DNA from: Pseudomonas capeferrum
Lineage (GTDB): Bacteria; Pseudomonadota; Gammaproteobacteria; Pseudomonadales; Pseudomonadaceae
Length of the DNA: 64,000 bases
NCBI RefSeq assembly: GCF_000731675.1
Contig: NZ_JMIT01000002.1
Coordinates: forward strand, 471,456-535,455
Reading direction: 5' to 3'
A model generated the notes under the pieces. That model ran no database searches and was not told the origin of the DNA. It saw nothing but the letters and a program-made list of their open reading frames with translations. Both the position numbers and the translations under genes were made by a program. Shown piece after piece: positions 16,947 to 25,996 of the stretch (its first letter is position 1; each line of letters starts with the position of its first letter).

Positions 16947-16995
16947 GTGGGGACGGCCTCACGACGCACCGCGTGACCATTCCGGGGACGGCCCC
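16947..16995 (+). ncRNA. Guanidine-II riboswitch (mini-ykkC) upstream of sugE
   Basis: Two small hairpins each carry an ACGG tetraloop: 16947-16962 (GTGGGG/CCTCAC, six pairs including one G-U) and 16984-16995 (GGGG/CCCC). The linker is 21 nt. Paired ACGR-loop hairpins close to the ribosome site of a small multidrug-resistance gene are the defining pattern of mini-ykkC RNA, which binds guanidinium. GGAGG at 17011-17015 lies just downstream, so regulation is probably at translation initiation. Confidence 0.9.
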
Positions 16996-17020
16996 ATCGT
17001 TGGCAACAATGGAGGCACCT

Positions 17021-17338
17021 ATGTCCTGGATCATCCTGTTTTTCGCCGGCCTGTTCGAAGTCGGCTGGGCGGTAGGCCTGAAGTACACCGACGGCTTCAG
17101 CCGCCCGCTCCCCACCGTGCTTACCGTCGGCGCCATGGTCATCAGCCTGGGCTTGCTGGGCCTGGCCATGAAAGAACTGCCGCTGGGTACCGCCTACGCC
17201 ATCTGGACCGGCGTTGGCGCCGTGGGCACGGTGATCGCCGGGATCATCCTGTTCGGCGAGTCCATGGCCCTGGTACGGCTGGTCAGTGTGGCGCTGATCA
17301 TCTGTGGCCTGATCGGCCTGAAAGTCAGCGCCAGCTGA
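17021..17338 (+). CDS. sugE: Guanidinium exporter Gdx/SugE (small multidrug resistance family)
   Basis: A 105-residue four-helix SMR transporter. The N-terminus [20 protein letters not shown] holds the essential membrane Glu, and the SugE/Gdx subtype features are present ([30 protein letters not shown]). Gdx proteins export guanidinium in exchange for protons as dual-topology dimers, unlike EmrE, which exports aromatic cations. The guanidine-II riboswitch immediately upstream supports this subtype strongly. The start follows GGAGG by five bases. The downstream gene is convergent, so sugE is monocistronic. Confidence 0.94.
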   Translation: MSWIILFFAGLFEVGWAVGLKYTDGFSRPLPTVLTVGAMVISLGLLGLAMKELPLGTAYAIWTGVGAVGTVIAGIILFGESMALVRLVSVALIICGLIGLKVSAS

Positions 17339-17348
17339 CCATGCCCGC

Positions 17349-19226
17349 TTAACGCAGGTCGCCGCGCAAGCGGCTGACCTGCTCGCGCAACAACTCAGGC
17401 TGCGCAGCCTCCACCGGAACCGCAGCGCCGGCCACGATGGTCACCCGCGACCACAAGCGCTTGAAAAACCCCTTGCCCGGATCACGGCTGAAAAAGCTGC
17501 CCCACAGCCCCTGCAACGCCAGGGGAATCACCGGCACCGGGGTTTCACCGAGAATCCGGCTGACCCCACCCTTGAACGCATCGATCTCGCCGTCGCCGGT
17601 CAACTTGCCCTCCGGGAAGATGCACACCAGCTCACCCGCCGCCAGGTATTCGGCGATGCGCGCAAAGGCGCGCTCGTACGTGCCCTCATCCTCGCTGCGC
17701 CCGGCAATCGGGATGGCGCCTGCGGTGCGAAACACGAAGTTGAGCACCGGCAGGTTGTAGATTTTGTAGTACATGACGAAGCGGATCGGCCGGCGGATCG
17801 CGCCGCCGAGCAGCAGGGCGTCGACGAACGAGACATGGTTGCACACCAGCAGCGCCGCACCTTCGTCGGGGATGCGTTCGAGGTCGCGGTGCTCCACGCG
17901 GTACATCGAGTGGCTGAGCAGCCAGATCAAAAAGCGCATGGTGAACTCGGGCACGATGCTGAAGATGTAGGCGTTGACCGCGATATTGAGCAACGACACC
18001 ACCAGGAACAGCTGCGGGATGCTCAGCTCGGCCAGCCCCAGCAGCACGATGGTGAGCACCGCCGACACCACCATGAACAAGGCATTGAGGATGTTGTTGG
18101 CAGCGATTACCCGGGCCCGCTGGTCCTCGGCCGTGCGCGCCTGGATCAGCGCATACAGCGGCACGATGTAGAAGCCGCCGAACACCCCGAGCCCCACGAT
18201 CGACAACAGAATCCACCAGGCCTGGCTCATGCCCAGCAGCGCCAGCCAGTCGTGCGGCACAGGCGCAGCCGGCACATCGCCGGAATGCCACCACCAGAGC
18301 AGGCCGAACAGGGTCAGGCCAAACGAGCCGAACGGCACCAGGCCGATCTCCACCTTGCGCCCGCTCAGCCGCTCGCACAGCAGCGAACCCAGAGCAATGC
18401 CCACCGAGAACAGGGTCAGCACCAGAGTGACCACCGTGCCGTCGCCGTGCAGCCAGTCCTTGGCATACGCCGGGATCTGGGTCAGGTAGATGGCGCCGAC
18501 GAACCAGAACCAGGAGTTGCCGACGATCGAGCGCGACACCGCAGGCGTCTGCCCCAGGCCCATGCGCAGGATCACCCAAGACTGCTTGAAGATGTTCCAG
18601 TCCAGTTGCATCTGCGGCGACACGGCGGCGGCCCGTGGGATCCAGCGGCTGGCCAGGTAGCCCAGCACGGCCGTGCCGACCACGCCACCCGCCACCACCG
18701 TGGCATAGCTGCCCGACGACATCATCACACCCGCGCCGATGGTGCCGGCCAGGATGGCCAGGAAGGTGCCCATCTCCACCAGCCCGTTGCCACCCACCAG
18801 CTCTTCTTCACGCAGGGCCTGGGGCAAGATCGAGTACTTCACCGGCCCGAACAGCGCCGAATGGGTGCCCATGCCAAACAGGGCTACCAGCATCAGCGCC
18901 AGGTGGTTGGTGATAAAACCCAGCGCGCCAATGGCCATGATGCCGATCTCGGCCAGCTTGATCGCACGGATCAGCGCGTCCTTGGCGAACTTCTCGCCAA
19001 ACTGCCCACCCAGTGCCGAGAACAGAAAGAACGGCAGGATGAACAGCAAGGCGCACAGGTTGACCCAGATCGAACGGTCACCGTCGCCCAGGCTGAGCTT
19101 GAACAGGATCGCCAGGATCAGCGACTGCTTGAACAGGTTGTCGTTGAACGCACCCAGCGACTGGGTGATGAAAAACGGCAAGAAGCGCCGCTTGCCGAGC
19201 AAGGTGAATTGCGAGGGATGACTCAT
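17349..19226 (-). CDS. LplT-type MFS transporter fused to a 1-acylglycerol-3-phosphate acyltransferase
   Basis: A 625-residue inner-membrane fusion. Residues 1 to about 410 are a 12-TM MFS domain of the lysophospholipid-transporter (LplT) type (GAFNDNLFKQSLILAILFKL; GNGLVEMGTFLAILAGTIGA). Residues from about 430 form a PlsC acyltransferase with the catalytic NHVSFVD (H-x4-D) block and the FPEGKLT substrate motif. In enterobacteria LplT works with Aas, an acyltransferase joined to an acyl-ACP synthetase; here the acyltransferase is on the transporter and no AMP-binding domain follows. Likely role: flip and re-acylate lysophosphatidylethanolamine. The start at 19226 gives the family N-terminus. 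No obvious operon partner. Confidence 0.9.
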   Translation of the reverse strand: MSHPSQFTLLGKRRFLPFFITQSLGAFNDNLFKQSLILAILFKLSLGDGDRSIWVNLCALLFILPFFLFSALGGQFGEKFAKDALIRAIKLAEIGIMAIGALGFITNHLALMLVALFGMGTHSALFGPVKYSILPQALREEELVGGNGLVEMGTFLAILAGTIGAGVMMSSGSYATVVAGGVVGTAVLGYLASRWIPRAAAVSPQMQLDWNIFKQSWVILRMGLGQTPAVSRSIVGNSWFWFVGAIYLTQIPAYAKDWLHGDGTVVTLVLTLFSVGIALGSLLCERLSGRKVEIGLVPFGSFGLTLFGLLWWWHSGDVPAAPVPHDWLALLGMSQAWWILLSIVGLGVFGGFYIVPLYALIQARTAEDQRARVIAANNILNALFMVVSAVLTIVLLGLAELSIPQLFLVVSLLNIAVNAYIFSIVPEFTMRFLIWLLSHSMYRVEHRDLERIPDEGAALLVCNHVSFVDALLLGGAIRRPIRFVMYYKIYNLPVLNFVFRTAGAIPIAGRSEDEGTYERAFARIAEYLAAGELVCIFPEGKLTGDGEIDAFKGGVSRILGETPVPVIPLALQGLWGSFFSRDPGKGFFKRLWSRVTIVAGAAVPVEAAQPELLREQVSRLRGDLR

Positions 19227-19369
19227 CGTCCTTGTTCCTGAGGGGCTTTTAGCGTTGGAGGCGCGCCGGGCGCGGAAAGCCACAAATCTGCAGGGTAAAA
19301 GCTGCTGCTGGCAAGCCCTCTGCTGCCTTATGCTGATACCCGGCAAACCCGCACGACAAGGAGATGGCA

Positions 19370-19522
19370 ATGCTCGCCGCCGTCAAGCACTACCCAGCGG
19401 CCGTACGCCGTGATACTGGCGGCAGTGTTCTACTGGATGGGCACCCGCAGGCATTGATGTTGGCGCTGCCGCTTGAGCAACGCCCTGCGACGACTCGCCA
19501 CTGCGACCATCGTCTGCGCTGA
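19370..19522 (+). CDS. Candidate small ORF (50 aa), unknown
   Basis: Lies in the 363-bp gap between the divergent LplT-PlsC gene and crbS, in the crbS direction. An excellent AAGGAG (19358-19363) stands six bases from the ATG. The product (MLAAVKHYPAAVRRDTGGSV onward) is basic, without clear membrane segments. In the next frame the same DNA encodes a hydrophobic stretch (YAVILAAVFYWMG), so a frameshifted membrane peptide is an alternative. I recognise no family. The remaining gap probably holds the two divergent promoters; nothing else is evident. Confidence 0.35.
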   Translation: MLAAVKHYPAAVRRDTGGSVLLDGHPQALMLALPLEQRPATTRHCDHRLR

Positions 19523-19589
19523 CGAACCGCCGCCTGCGTGCCAGACTGGTTGATCGGGACCGCGTTATCTTTTTTGCTCCGGAGTTTTC

Positions 19590-22500
19590 ATGTCGTTGTC
19601 CAGCGGGCTGATCGCCGTGGTCGCCCTGGCCTATATGGCCATCATGTTCGCCATCGCCTTTTACGGCGACCGCCGCAGCACACCGTTGCCGCCGAAGCTG
19701 CGTGCCTGGGTGTACAGCCTGTCGCTGGCCGTGTACTGCACCAGCTGGACCTTCTTTGGCGCGGTCGGCCAGGCCGCCGAACAGCTTTGGGCATTTCTGC
19801 CGATCTACCTGGGCCCAGTGCTGCTGATGATCTTCGCACCCTGGGTACTGCAGAAGATGGTGCTGATCAGCAAGCAGCAGAACATCACCTCGATCGCCGA
19901 CTTCATCGCCGCGCGCTACGGCAAATCGCAGACCCTGGCGGTGGTGGTGGCGCTGATCTGCCTGGTCGGCGTGCTGCCCTATATCGCCTTGCAGCTCAAA
20001 GGCATCGTGCTGGGCGTCAACCTGCTGATCGGTGCCAATGCCGATGCCACCGGCACCCGGGTGCAAGACACCGCACTGGTGGTGTCGCTGGTGCTGGCGC
20101 TGTTCGCCATCGTGTTCGGCACGCGCAGCCTGGATGTGACCGAGCACCACCGCGGCATGGTGCTGGCGATCGCCTTCGAGTCGCTGATCAAGCTGCTGGC
20201 CTTTCTCGCCGTGGGCATCTTCGTGGTGTTCAACCTGTACGACGGCTTCGACGACCTGTTCAGCCAGGCACGCCAGTCGATCCAGCTGGAAAGCTATTGG
20301 CAGGAGACCATCAACTGGCCCTCGATGGTGGTGCAGACCGCAGTGGCCATGATGGCGATCATCTGCCTGCCGCGGCAGTTCCATGTCACCGTGGTGGAGA
20401 ACATCGAACCGCAGGACATGCGCCTGGCCCGCTGGGTGTTCCCGATGTACCTGGCCCTGGCCGCGCTGTTCGTGGTGCCGATCGCCCTGGCCGGGCAGAT
20501 GCTGTTGCCCGGTACGGTGATGTCCGACTCGTTCGTGATCAGCCTGCCCCTGGCCGAAGCCCACCCGAGCCTGGCCCTGCTGGCCTTCATCGGCGGTGCC
20601 TCGGCCGCCACCGGCATGGTCATCGTCGAGGCCGTGGCCCTGTCGACCATGGTTTCCAACGACATGCTGCTGCCCTGGCTGCTGCGCCGCAATAATGCCG
20701 AGCGGCCATTCGAAGCCTTCCGCCACTGGATGCTCTCGGTACGCCGGGTGACCATCGTGGTCATCCTGCTGCTGGCGTATGTCAGCTACCGCCTGCTGGG
20801 CTCCACCGCAAGCCTGGCGACCATCGGCCAGATCGCCTTCGCCGCGGTGACCCAGCTCACCCCGGCCATGCTCGGCGCGCTGTACTGGAAGCAGGCCAAC
20901 CGGCGCGGCGTGTTCGCAGGCCTGGCCGCCGGCATCTTCCTGTGGTTCTACACCCTGGTGCTGCCCATTGCCGCCCACAGCGTGGGCTGGTCGCTGGCGC
21001 TGTTCCCGGGCCTGGCGTGGCTGCATGGCAACCCGCTGAACCTGCCGATCAGCCCGCTGACCCAGGGCGTGGTGCTGTCGCTGGCGGGTAACTTCACGCT
21101 GTTCGCCTGGGTTTCGGTGCTGTCGCGCACGCGGGTGTCGGAACACTGGCAGGCCGGGCGCTTCATCGGCCAGCAGACCAGCGCCCGGCCCAGCAGCAAA
21201 CCGCTGCTGGCCGTGCAGATCGACGACTTGCTGACCCTGGCCTCGCGCTTCGTCGGCGAAGAACGTGCCCGGCAGAGCTTCATCCGCTTCGCCTACCGCC
21301 AGGGCAAAGGCTTCAACCCCAACCAGAACGCCGACGGCGACTGGATCGAACACACCGAACGCCTGCTCGCCGGCGTGCTTGGCACCTCGTCGACCCGCGC
21401 CGTGGTCAAGGCCGCCATCGAAGGCCGCGACATGCAGCTCGAAGACGTGGTGCGCATCGCCGACGAAGCCAGCGAGGTGCTGCAGTTCAACCGCGCGCTG
21501 CTGCAAGGCGCTATCGAAAACATCAACCAGGGCATCAGCGTGGTCGACCAGAACCTGCACTTGGTGGCCTGGAACCGCCGTTACCTGGAACTGTTCAACT
21601 ACCCTGACGGGCTGATCAGCGTGGGCCGGCCGATTGCCGACATCATCCGCTACAACGCCGAGCGCGGCCTGTGCGGCCCAGGCGAGGCGCAGGTGCACGT
21701 GGCCCGGCGCCTGCACTGGATGCGCCAGGGTCGCGCGCATTCTTCCGAGCGGTTGTTCCCCAACGGCCGGGTCATCGAACTGATCGGCAACCCGATGCCC
21801 GGCGGCGGCTTTGTCATGAGCTTCACCGACATCACCCCGTTCCGCGAAGCCGAACAGGCGCTTCGCGATGCCAACGAGGGCCTGGAGCAACGGGTGGCGG
21901 AACGCACCCATGAGCTGTCGCAGCTCAACCAGGCGTTGTCCGAAGCCAAGAGCCAGGCCGAAGCCGTGAGCAAGTCCAAGACCCGCTTCCTGGCCGCGGT
22001 CAGCCACGACCTGATGCAACCGCTGAACGCCGCGCGGCTGTTCTCGGCCGCCCTGTCGCAGCAGGCCGAAGGCATGAATGACGAGGCCCAGCAACTGGTG
22101 CAGCACATGGACAGCTCGCTACGCTCGGCCGAAGAACTGATCAGTGACCTGCTGGACATCTCGCGCCTGGAGAACGGCAAGATCACCCCGGACGCCAAGC
22201 CGTTCGCCCTCAATGAGCTGTTCGACACCCTGGGCGCCGAGTTCAAGGTACTGGCCGCCGAAAAAGGGTTGGAGTTCCGCCTGCGCGGCAGCCGCCTGCG
22301 GGTCGACAGCGACATCAAACTGCTGCGCCGGGTGCTGCAGAACTTCCTGACCAACGCCCTGCGCTATGGCAAAAGCCCGATTCTGCTCGGTGCCCGTCGC
22401 CAGGGTGAGCGCCTGTGGCTGGAAGTCTGGGATCGTGGCCCCGGCATCGCCGACAACAAGCTGCAGGAGATTTTCCAGGAATTCAAACGCCTGGACAGCC

Positions 22501-23066
22501 ACCAGACCCGCGCCGAGAAAGGCCTGGGCCTGGGCCTGGCGATCGCCGATGGCCTGTGCCGGGTGCTCGGCCATTCGCTCGAAGTGCGCTCGTGGCCCGG
22601 CAAAGGCACGGTGTTCCGCGTCAGCGTGCCGATTGCCCGCCAGGCTGCACCCGCACCGAGTGCGCCGGTGGAACAGTCTGGCCAGCCGCTGGCCGGGCTG
22701 AACGTGCTGTGCATCGACAATGAAGACAGCATCCTGATCGGCATGAACAGCCTGCTCAGCCGTTGGGGCTGCCAGGTCTGGACCGCGCGCAACCGCGCCG
22801 AATGCGAGGCTTTGCTGACCAAGGGCATGCGCCCGCACCTGGCCCTGGTGGACTACCACCTGGACGACGGCGAGACCGGCACCGAACTGATGGGCTGGCT
22901 ACGCGCACGGCTGGGCGAGCCGGTGCCTGGGGTGGTGATCAGCGCCGACGGCAGTAAAGAGACCATCGCCCTGGTGCATGCGTCAGGCCTGGATTACCTG
23001 GCCAAGCCGGTCAAGCCGGCCGCCTTGCGCGCCCTGCTCAATCGGCATCTGAGCCTGGTTCAGTAA
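19590..23066 (+). CDS. crbS: Hybrid sensor kinase with sodium/solute symporter domain (CrbS/MxtR type)
   Basis: A 1,158-residue membrane hybrid kinase. Residues 1 to about 500 form an SSS-family transporter-like domain with about 13 TM segments (MSLSSGLIAVVALAYMAIMF; QNITSIADFIAARYGKSQTL). A linker/STAC-like and PAS region follows (about 640-760: NQGISVVDQNLHLVAWN), then a coiled coil, the HisKA box FLAAVSHDLMQPLNA (His about 806), an ATPase domain (DRGPGIAD, GLGLGLAI), and a receiver domain with phospho-acceptor Asp about 1088 (LALVDYHLDDG). Architecture fits CrbS/MxtR, which with the LuxR-type regulator CrbR activates acetate use (acs). No response regulator is adjacent. The 3' end overlaps convergent rmuC by 29 bases. 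Confidence 0.9.
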   Translation: MSLSSGLIAVVALAYMAIMFAIAFYGDRRSTPLPPKLRAWVYSLSLAVYCTSWTFFGAVGQAAEQLWAFLPIYLGPVLLMIFAPWVLQKMVLISKQQNITSIADFIAARYGKSQTLAVVVALICLVGVLPYIALQLKGIVLGVNLLIGANADATGTRVQDTALVVSLVLALFAIVFGTRSLDVTEHHRGMVLAIAFESLIKLLAFLAVGIFVVFNLYDGFDDLFSQARQSIQLESYWQETINWPSMVVQTAVAMMAIICLPRQFHVTVVENIEPQDMRLARWVFPMYLALAALFVVPIALAGQMLLPGTVMSDSFVISLPLAEAHPSLALLAFIGGASAATGMVIVEAVALSTMVSNDMLLPWLLRRNNAERPFEAFRHWMLSVRRVTIVVILLLAYVSYRLLGSTASLATIGQIAFAAVTQLTPAMLGALYWKQANRRGVFAGLAAGIFLWFYTLVLPIAAHSVGWSLALFPGLAWLHGNPLNLPISPLTQGVVLSLAGNFTLFAWVSVLSRTRVSEHWQAGRFIGQQTSARPSSKPLLAVQIDDLLTLASRFVGEERARQSFIRFAYRQGKGFNPNQNADGDWIEHTERLLAGVLGTSSTRAVVKAAIEGRDMQLEDVVRIADEASEVLQFNRALLQGAIENINQGISVVDQNLHLVAWNRRYLELFNYPDGLISVGRPIADIIRYNAERGLCGPGEAQVHVARRLHWMRQGRAHSSERLFPNGRVIELIGNPMPGGGFVMSFTDITPFREAEQALRDANEGLEQRVAERTHELSQLNQALSEAKSQAEAVSKSKTRFLAAVSHDLMQPLNAARLFSAALSQQAEGMNDEAQQLVQHMDSSLRSAEELISDLLDISRLENGKITPDAKPFALNELFDTLGAEFKVLAAEKGLEFRLRGSRLRVDSDIKLLRRVLQNFLTNALRYGKSPILLGARRQGERLWLEVWDRGPGIADNKLQEIFQEFKRLDSHQTRAEKGLGLGLAIADGLCRVLGHSLEVRSWPGKGTVFRVSVPIARQAAPAPSAPVEQSGQPLAGLNVLCIDNEDSILIGMNSLLSRWGCQVWTARNRAECEALLTKGMRPHLALVDYHLDDGETGTELMGWLRARLGEPVPGVVISADGSKETIALVHASGLDYLAKPVKPAALRALLNRHLSLVQ

Positions 23067-24525
23067 GCGCTTCGCCCGCCGGGGTTTCATCAGACAGCGC
23101 CCGTTCCAGCAGGTCTGCCGGCAGGCTCTTGCTGGCACGGGCGCCAAGCAACTTCAGCTGCTCGGAGCGGCTGACCAGGTTGCCACGCCCCTCGCACAGT
23201 TTGTTGCGCGCTGCGGCATAGGCCTTGTCTACCTGCTGCAAGCGGCTGCCCAGTTCGTCCAGGTCCTGGATGAACAGCACGAACTTGTCGTACAGCCAAC
23301 CGGCGCGCTCGGCAATCTCGCGGGCGTTCTGGCCTTGGCGTTCCTGCTTCCACAGGCTGTCGATCACCCGCAGGGTGGCAAGCAGCGTGGTCGGGCTGAC
23401 AATCACGATGTGCCGGTCGAAGGCTTCCTGGAACAGGTTGGGCTCGGCCTGCAGGGCTGCCGAGAAGGCGGCCTCAATGGGCACGAACAGCAGCACGAAA
23501 TCCAGGCTGTGCAAGCCTTCGAGGCGGCTATAGTCCTTGCTCGAAAGGCCTTTGACGTGGCTGCGCAACGACTGCACGTGCTGCTTGAGCGCGGCCTCGT
23601 CATTGCTGCCGACGAACTGCTGGTACGCCGTGAGGCTGACCTTGGCGTCCACCACCACCTGCTTGTCGCCAGGCAACATGATCAGCACATCGGGCTGAAA
23701 ACGTTCGCCATCGGCGCTCTTGAGGCTGACCTGGGTCTGGTATTCGCGGCCCTTCTCAAGGCCGGCGTGCTCCAGTACCCGCTCAAGGATCATCTCGCCC
23801 CAGTTGCCCTGGGTTTTCTGGCCTTTCAGGGCCTGGGTGAGGTTGGTGGCTTCATCGGACAGGCGCTGGTTGAGCTGCTGCAAGCGCTCCAACTCTTTGC
23901 CCAGCGAGAAACGCTCGCGTGCTTCCTGCTGGTAGCTTTCCTCGACGCGCTTCTCAAAGGCCTGGATACGCTCCTTGAGCGGGTCGAGCATTTGCCCCAG
24001 GTGCTGCTGGCTGGTCTGGGCAAAGCGTTGCTCGCGCTCGTCGAAGATTTTCGTGGCCAGGTCGGAGAACTGCGCGCGCAGGGTGTCGCGGGCCTCTTGC
24101 AGGTCTTCGAGACGCTGTTGGTGGCTCTCCTGCTGCTCGCGCAGTTCGGCGTCCAGCCGTGCGGTCTGGGCTTCCAGGCGCCGTAGCTCGGCTTCACGGT
24201 TGGCGCGTTCAAGGCTCCAGGCGTGGGCGGCATCGCGGGCGTTGTCGCGGTCGATCTGCAACAGTTCCAGTTCACGGCCCTGGGCTGCCAGCTGGGCTTG
24301 CTTGACGGTGTTGGCTTCGCTGAGGTCGCTGATCTCGTCGCGACCGGCCTCCAGTTGCGCCTGCAGCCCGGCCAGGGACAGTTGGGCGGCGTTGAGGCGC
24401 TCTTCGAGCAGGGCCTGTTCACCCTGCCGGGCCCCCTGGCGACGCTGCACCTGCATGAGCCAACCCAGGCAGGGCACTGCACCCACCACCAAGCCCAGCA
24501 GAATGCTGGCCAGATCCACTGTCAT
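23038..24525 (-). CDS. rmuC: DNA recombination protein RmuC
   Basis: A 495-residue protein. One N-terminal membrane segment (LASILLGLVVGAVPCLGWLM) leads into a long coiled coil (about 30-220, rich in Glu/Gln/Arg), then the conserved RmuC nuclease-like domain (NWGEMILERVLEHAGLEKGR; PDVLIMLPGDKQVVVDAKVS; FVLLFVPIEAAF). The PD-(D/E)XK-like VVVDAKVSL signature is visible. RmuC limits inversions at short inverted repeats and has been tied to phage defence in some bacteria. Length is family-typical. It converges with crbS, the two stops overlapping by 29 bases, so antisense interference is possible. Confidence 0.95.
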   Translation of the reverse strand: MTVDLASILLGLVVGAVPCLGWLMQVQRRQGARQGEQALLEERLNAAQLSLAGLQAQLEAGRDEISDLSEANTVKQAQLAAQGRELELLQIDRDNARDAAHAWSLERANREAELRRLEAQTARLDAELREQQESHQQRLEDLQEARDTLRAQFSDLATKIFDEREQRFAQTSQQHLGQMLDPLKERIQAFEKRVEESYQQEARERFSLGKELERLQQLNQRLSDEATNLTQALKGQKTQGNWGEMILERVLEHAGLEKGREYQTQVSLKSADGERFQPDVLIMLPGDKQVVVDAKVSLTAYQQFVGSNDEAALKQHVQSLRSHVKGLSSKDYSRLEGLHSLDFVLLFVPIEAAFSAALQAEPNLFQEAFDRHIVIVSPTTLLATLRVIDSLWKQERQGQNAREIAERAGWLYDKFVLFIQDLDELGSRLQQVDKAYAAARNKLCEGRGNLVSRSEQLKLLGARASKSLPADLLERALSDETPAGEALTEPGSDAD

Positions 24526-24624
24526 GGTTACCCCGATCGAACCTTGATGAATGCTGCGCAGCTTATCAGCCTGGGAGGCAGGTTGCCTGCGCCCGCATAA
24601 GGGCCGCTAGTAGCCAAGCAGCGC

Positions 24625-25044
24625 TCAGCCTGAAAACCACTGCCCCAGCAGCCGCCGCGCTTCCTGCGAGCCCTGCGCGGCCGCCAGTTCCAGCCAGTAG
24701 CGGGCCTGCTCAGGCGCGTTGGCCTGGCATAACCTTGCATACTCCAGCTGCGCCCGCCGATCACCGGCACGGGCAGCCTGGCGCAGCAGTTCGTGGCCGA
24801 TGCGCCGGTCCCGGGCGTTGCCACAATCACGGCACAGCATCTGCCCCAACCGGCTCTGGGCCACCACCACGCCTTGGCGGGCCGGCTGTTTCAGCAGGCG
24901 ACCAGCCAGGTGCTTGACCTGAGGCTTGTCACCCAGGCGCGGGCTGTCGAGCAGCCACAGGGCCACTTTCAGGGAAAAGCGTTTGGGTGGGGGCACTGAC
25001 GACGCATCAGCCGGGTTGGCGAGGTGTTTACTGCGAAACTTCAT
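24625..25044 (-). CDS. Sel1-like repeat protein (139 aa)
   Basis: A small protein carrying two to three Sel1-like (SLR, TPR-related) repeats in its C-terminal half: VVAQSRLGQMLCRDCGNARD, ELLRQAARAGDRRAQLEYAR and YWLELAAAQGSQEARRLLGQ all follow the A-x-LG-x2 spacing. The N-terminus (MKFRSKHLANP) has no signal peptide, so it is probably cytoplasmic and mediates protein contacts. The start at 25044 is the first ATG; no strong ribosome site is seen, and a TTG two codons earlier is possible. It is upstream of rmuC in the same direction with a 99-bp gap. Function unknown. Confidence 0.7.
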   Translation of the reverse strand: MKFRSKHLANPADASSVPPPKRFSLKVALWLLDSPRLGDKPQVKHLAGRLLKQPARQGVVVAQSRLGQMLCRDCGNARDRRIGHELLRQAARAGDRRAQLEYARLCQANAPEQARYWLELAAAQGSQEARRLLGQWFSG

Positions 25045-25996
25045 GAGCAACAGGAAAGGTAACTCGAAAGGCGCGCCACTCTACTCCATTTTTCCTGGCG
25101 TGGCCTGTCGATTTATGGAGGATTGAAAAATAATTTCGATGATCTTTTCTTGACGTTTTCAAGTGGATGACCAACCGGTCTACGGGCGCCCGAAGATTGT
25201 CAGACAGTTCCCTGGTTTGCTGGCACGCCCGTCCTAGAGCAAGCGCTCGGGACAATCCACAGTTCCTGTGGATAACTCGGTGGACAACCCCCTTCGGTGG
25301 CCCCAAAACCCCCGTGAATTGGGGGCTCCAGTCAAACTGACGATTTTTTCACCAGCAAAAATTAGTGTTTTTTTTCATTGACTTAGCCCCCCAGTCAAGT
25401 CATTGGCGAGGCTCTCGGCGCCTGTTGCCGCCGTGTTACAGCTTGCGCGCCAAATGTGCACAAGTGCACCACAAGCCCTCATTCGAGTGCACAAAATGAG
25501 TACATCCACGGCAATGCCAGCCATTTGCCCCTCTTCCCAGCCTGCGAAAGAAGCGCCATACTGCTCGGCTAGCCTGCACCCTTGCAGAAACATTTGCCAA
25601 ACCGTTCTATTCTCGGTAAGGTGTGCCTCGTTAGTACCAAGCTGAAAGTCAATTGGCCTTAAGCGTCCTTGCAGAATCGCTCCCCCAACAGCGAAGCCTG
25701 CTGAAACCAGGACCGGCCCACTCGATGATTCCTTCGCCAGCCATACGCTGCCCAAGCTCGAATCACCTAGCAGATTGATCAGGATCCCACCCCGATGGCC
25801 TAGAACCTTGGCCCCGGTGTGCTGCCTGCCCTCTGAAGTACCTACCAGTCAGCCCAAGCGCCCACTATTTGATTGCGCTCCCTCTGGCTGCTTTGTTCCA
25901 GTCAGGTTCGTTCGTCCCTTAATAAAGGCGTCACTGGAACGTTTCTATCATGCACGGATCATATCCTCCGTGTTTAAAGCAGGAACCTCCAATAAT
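25045..25996. other. Gene-poor, lower-GC region with hairpins and a DnaA box
   Basis: About 950 bp without a convincing gene. It contains a perfect DnaA-box nonamer in reverse orientation (TGTGGATAA near 25267), a GC hairpin CCCCCGTGAATTGGGGG (about 25309-25325) followed by a T-run, an inverted repeat TTGACT...AGTCAA (about 25378-25396), and several A/T tracts. Codon-like periodicity and the strong GC3 of the neighbours are absent. The open frames here lack ribosome sites and recognisable homology. It could hold a small RNA or the remains of transferred DNA. Confidence 0.45.

Noticed and set aside
19383..22106. Minus-strand frame of 907 codons opposite crbS
   Set aside because: Very long but repetitive His/Gln/Gly composition typical of antisense high-GC reading; crbS domains are all on the plus strand.
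25375..25755. Minus-strand 126-residue ORF in the low-GC region
   Set aside because: TTG start without ribosome site, no recognisable motif, and codon use unlike neighbours. A conserved gene here cannot be excluded.
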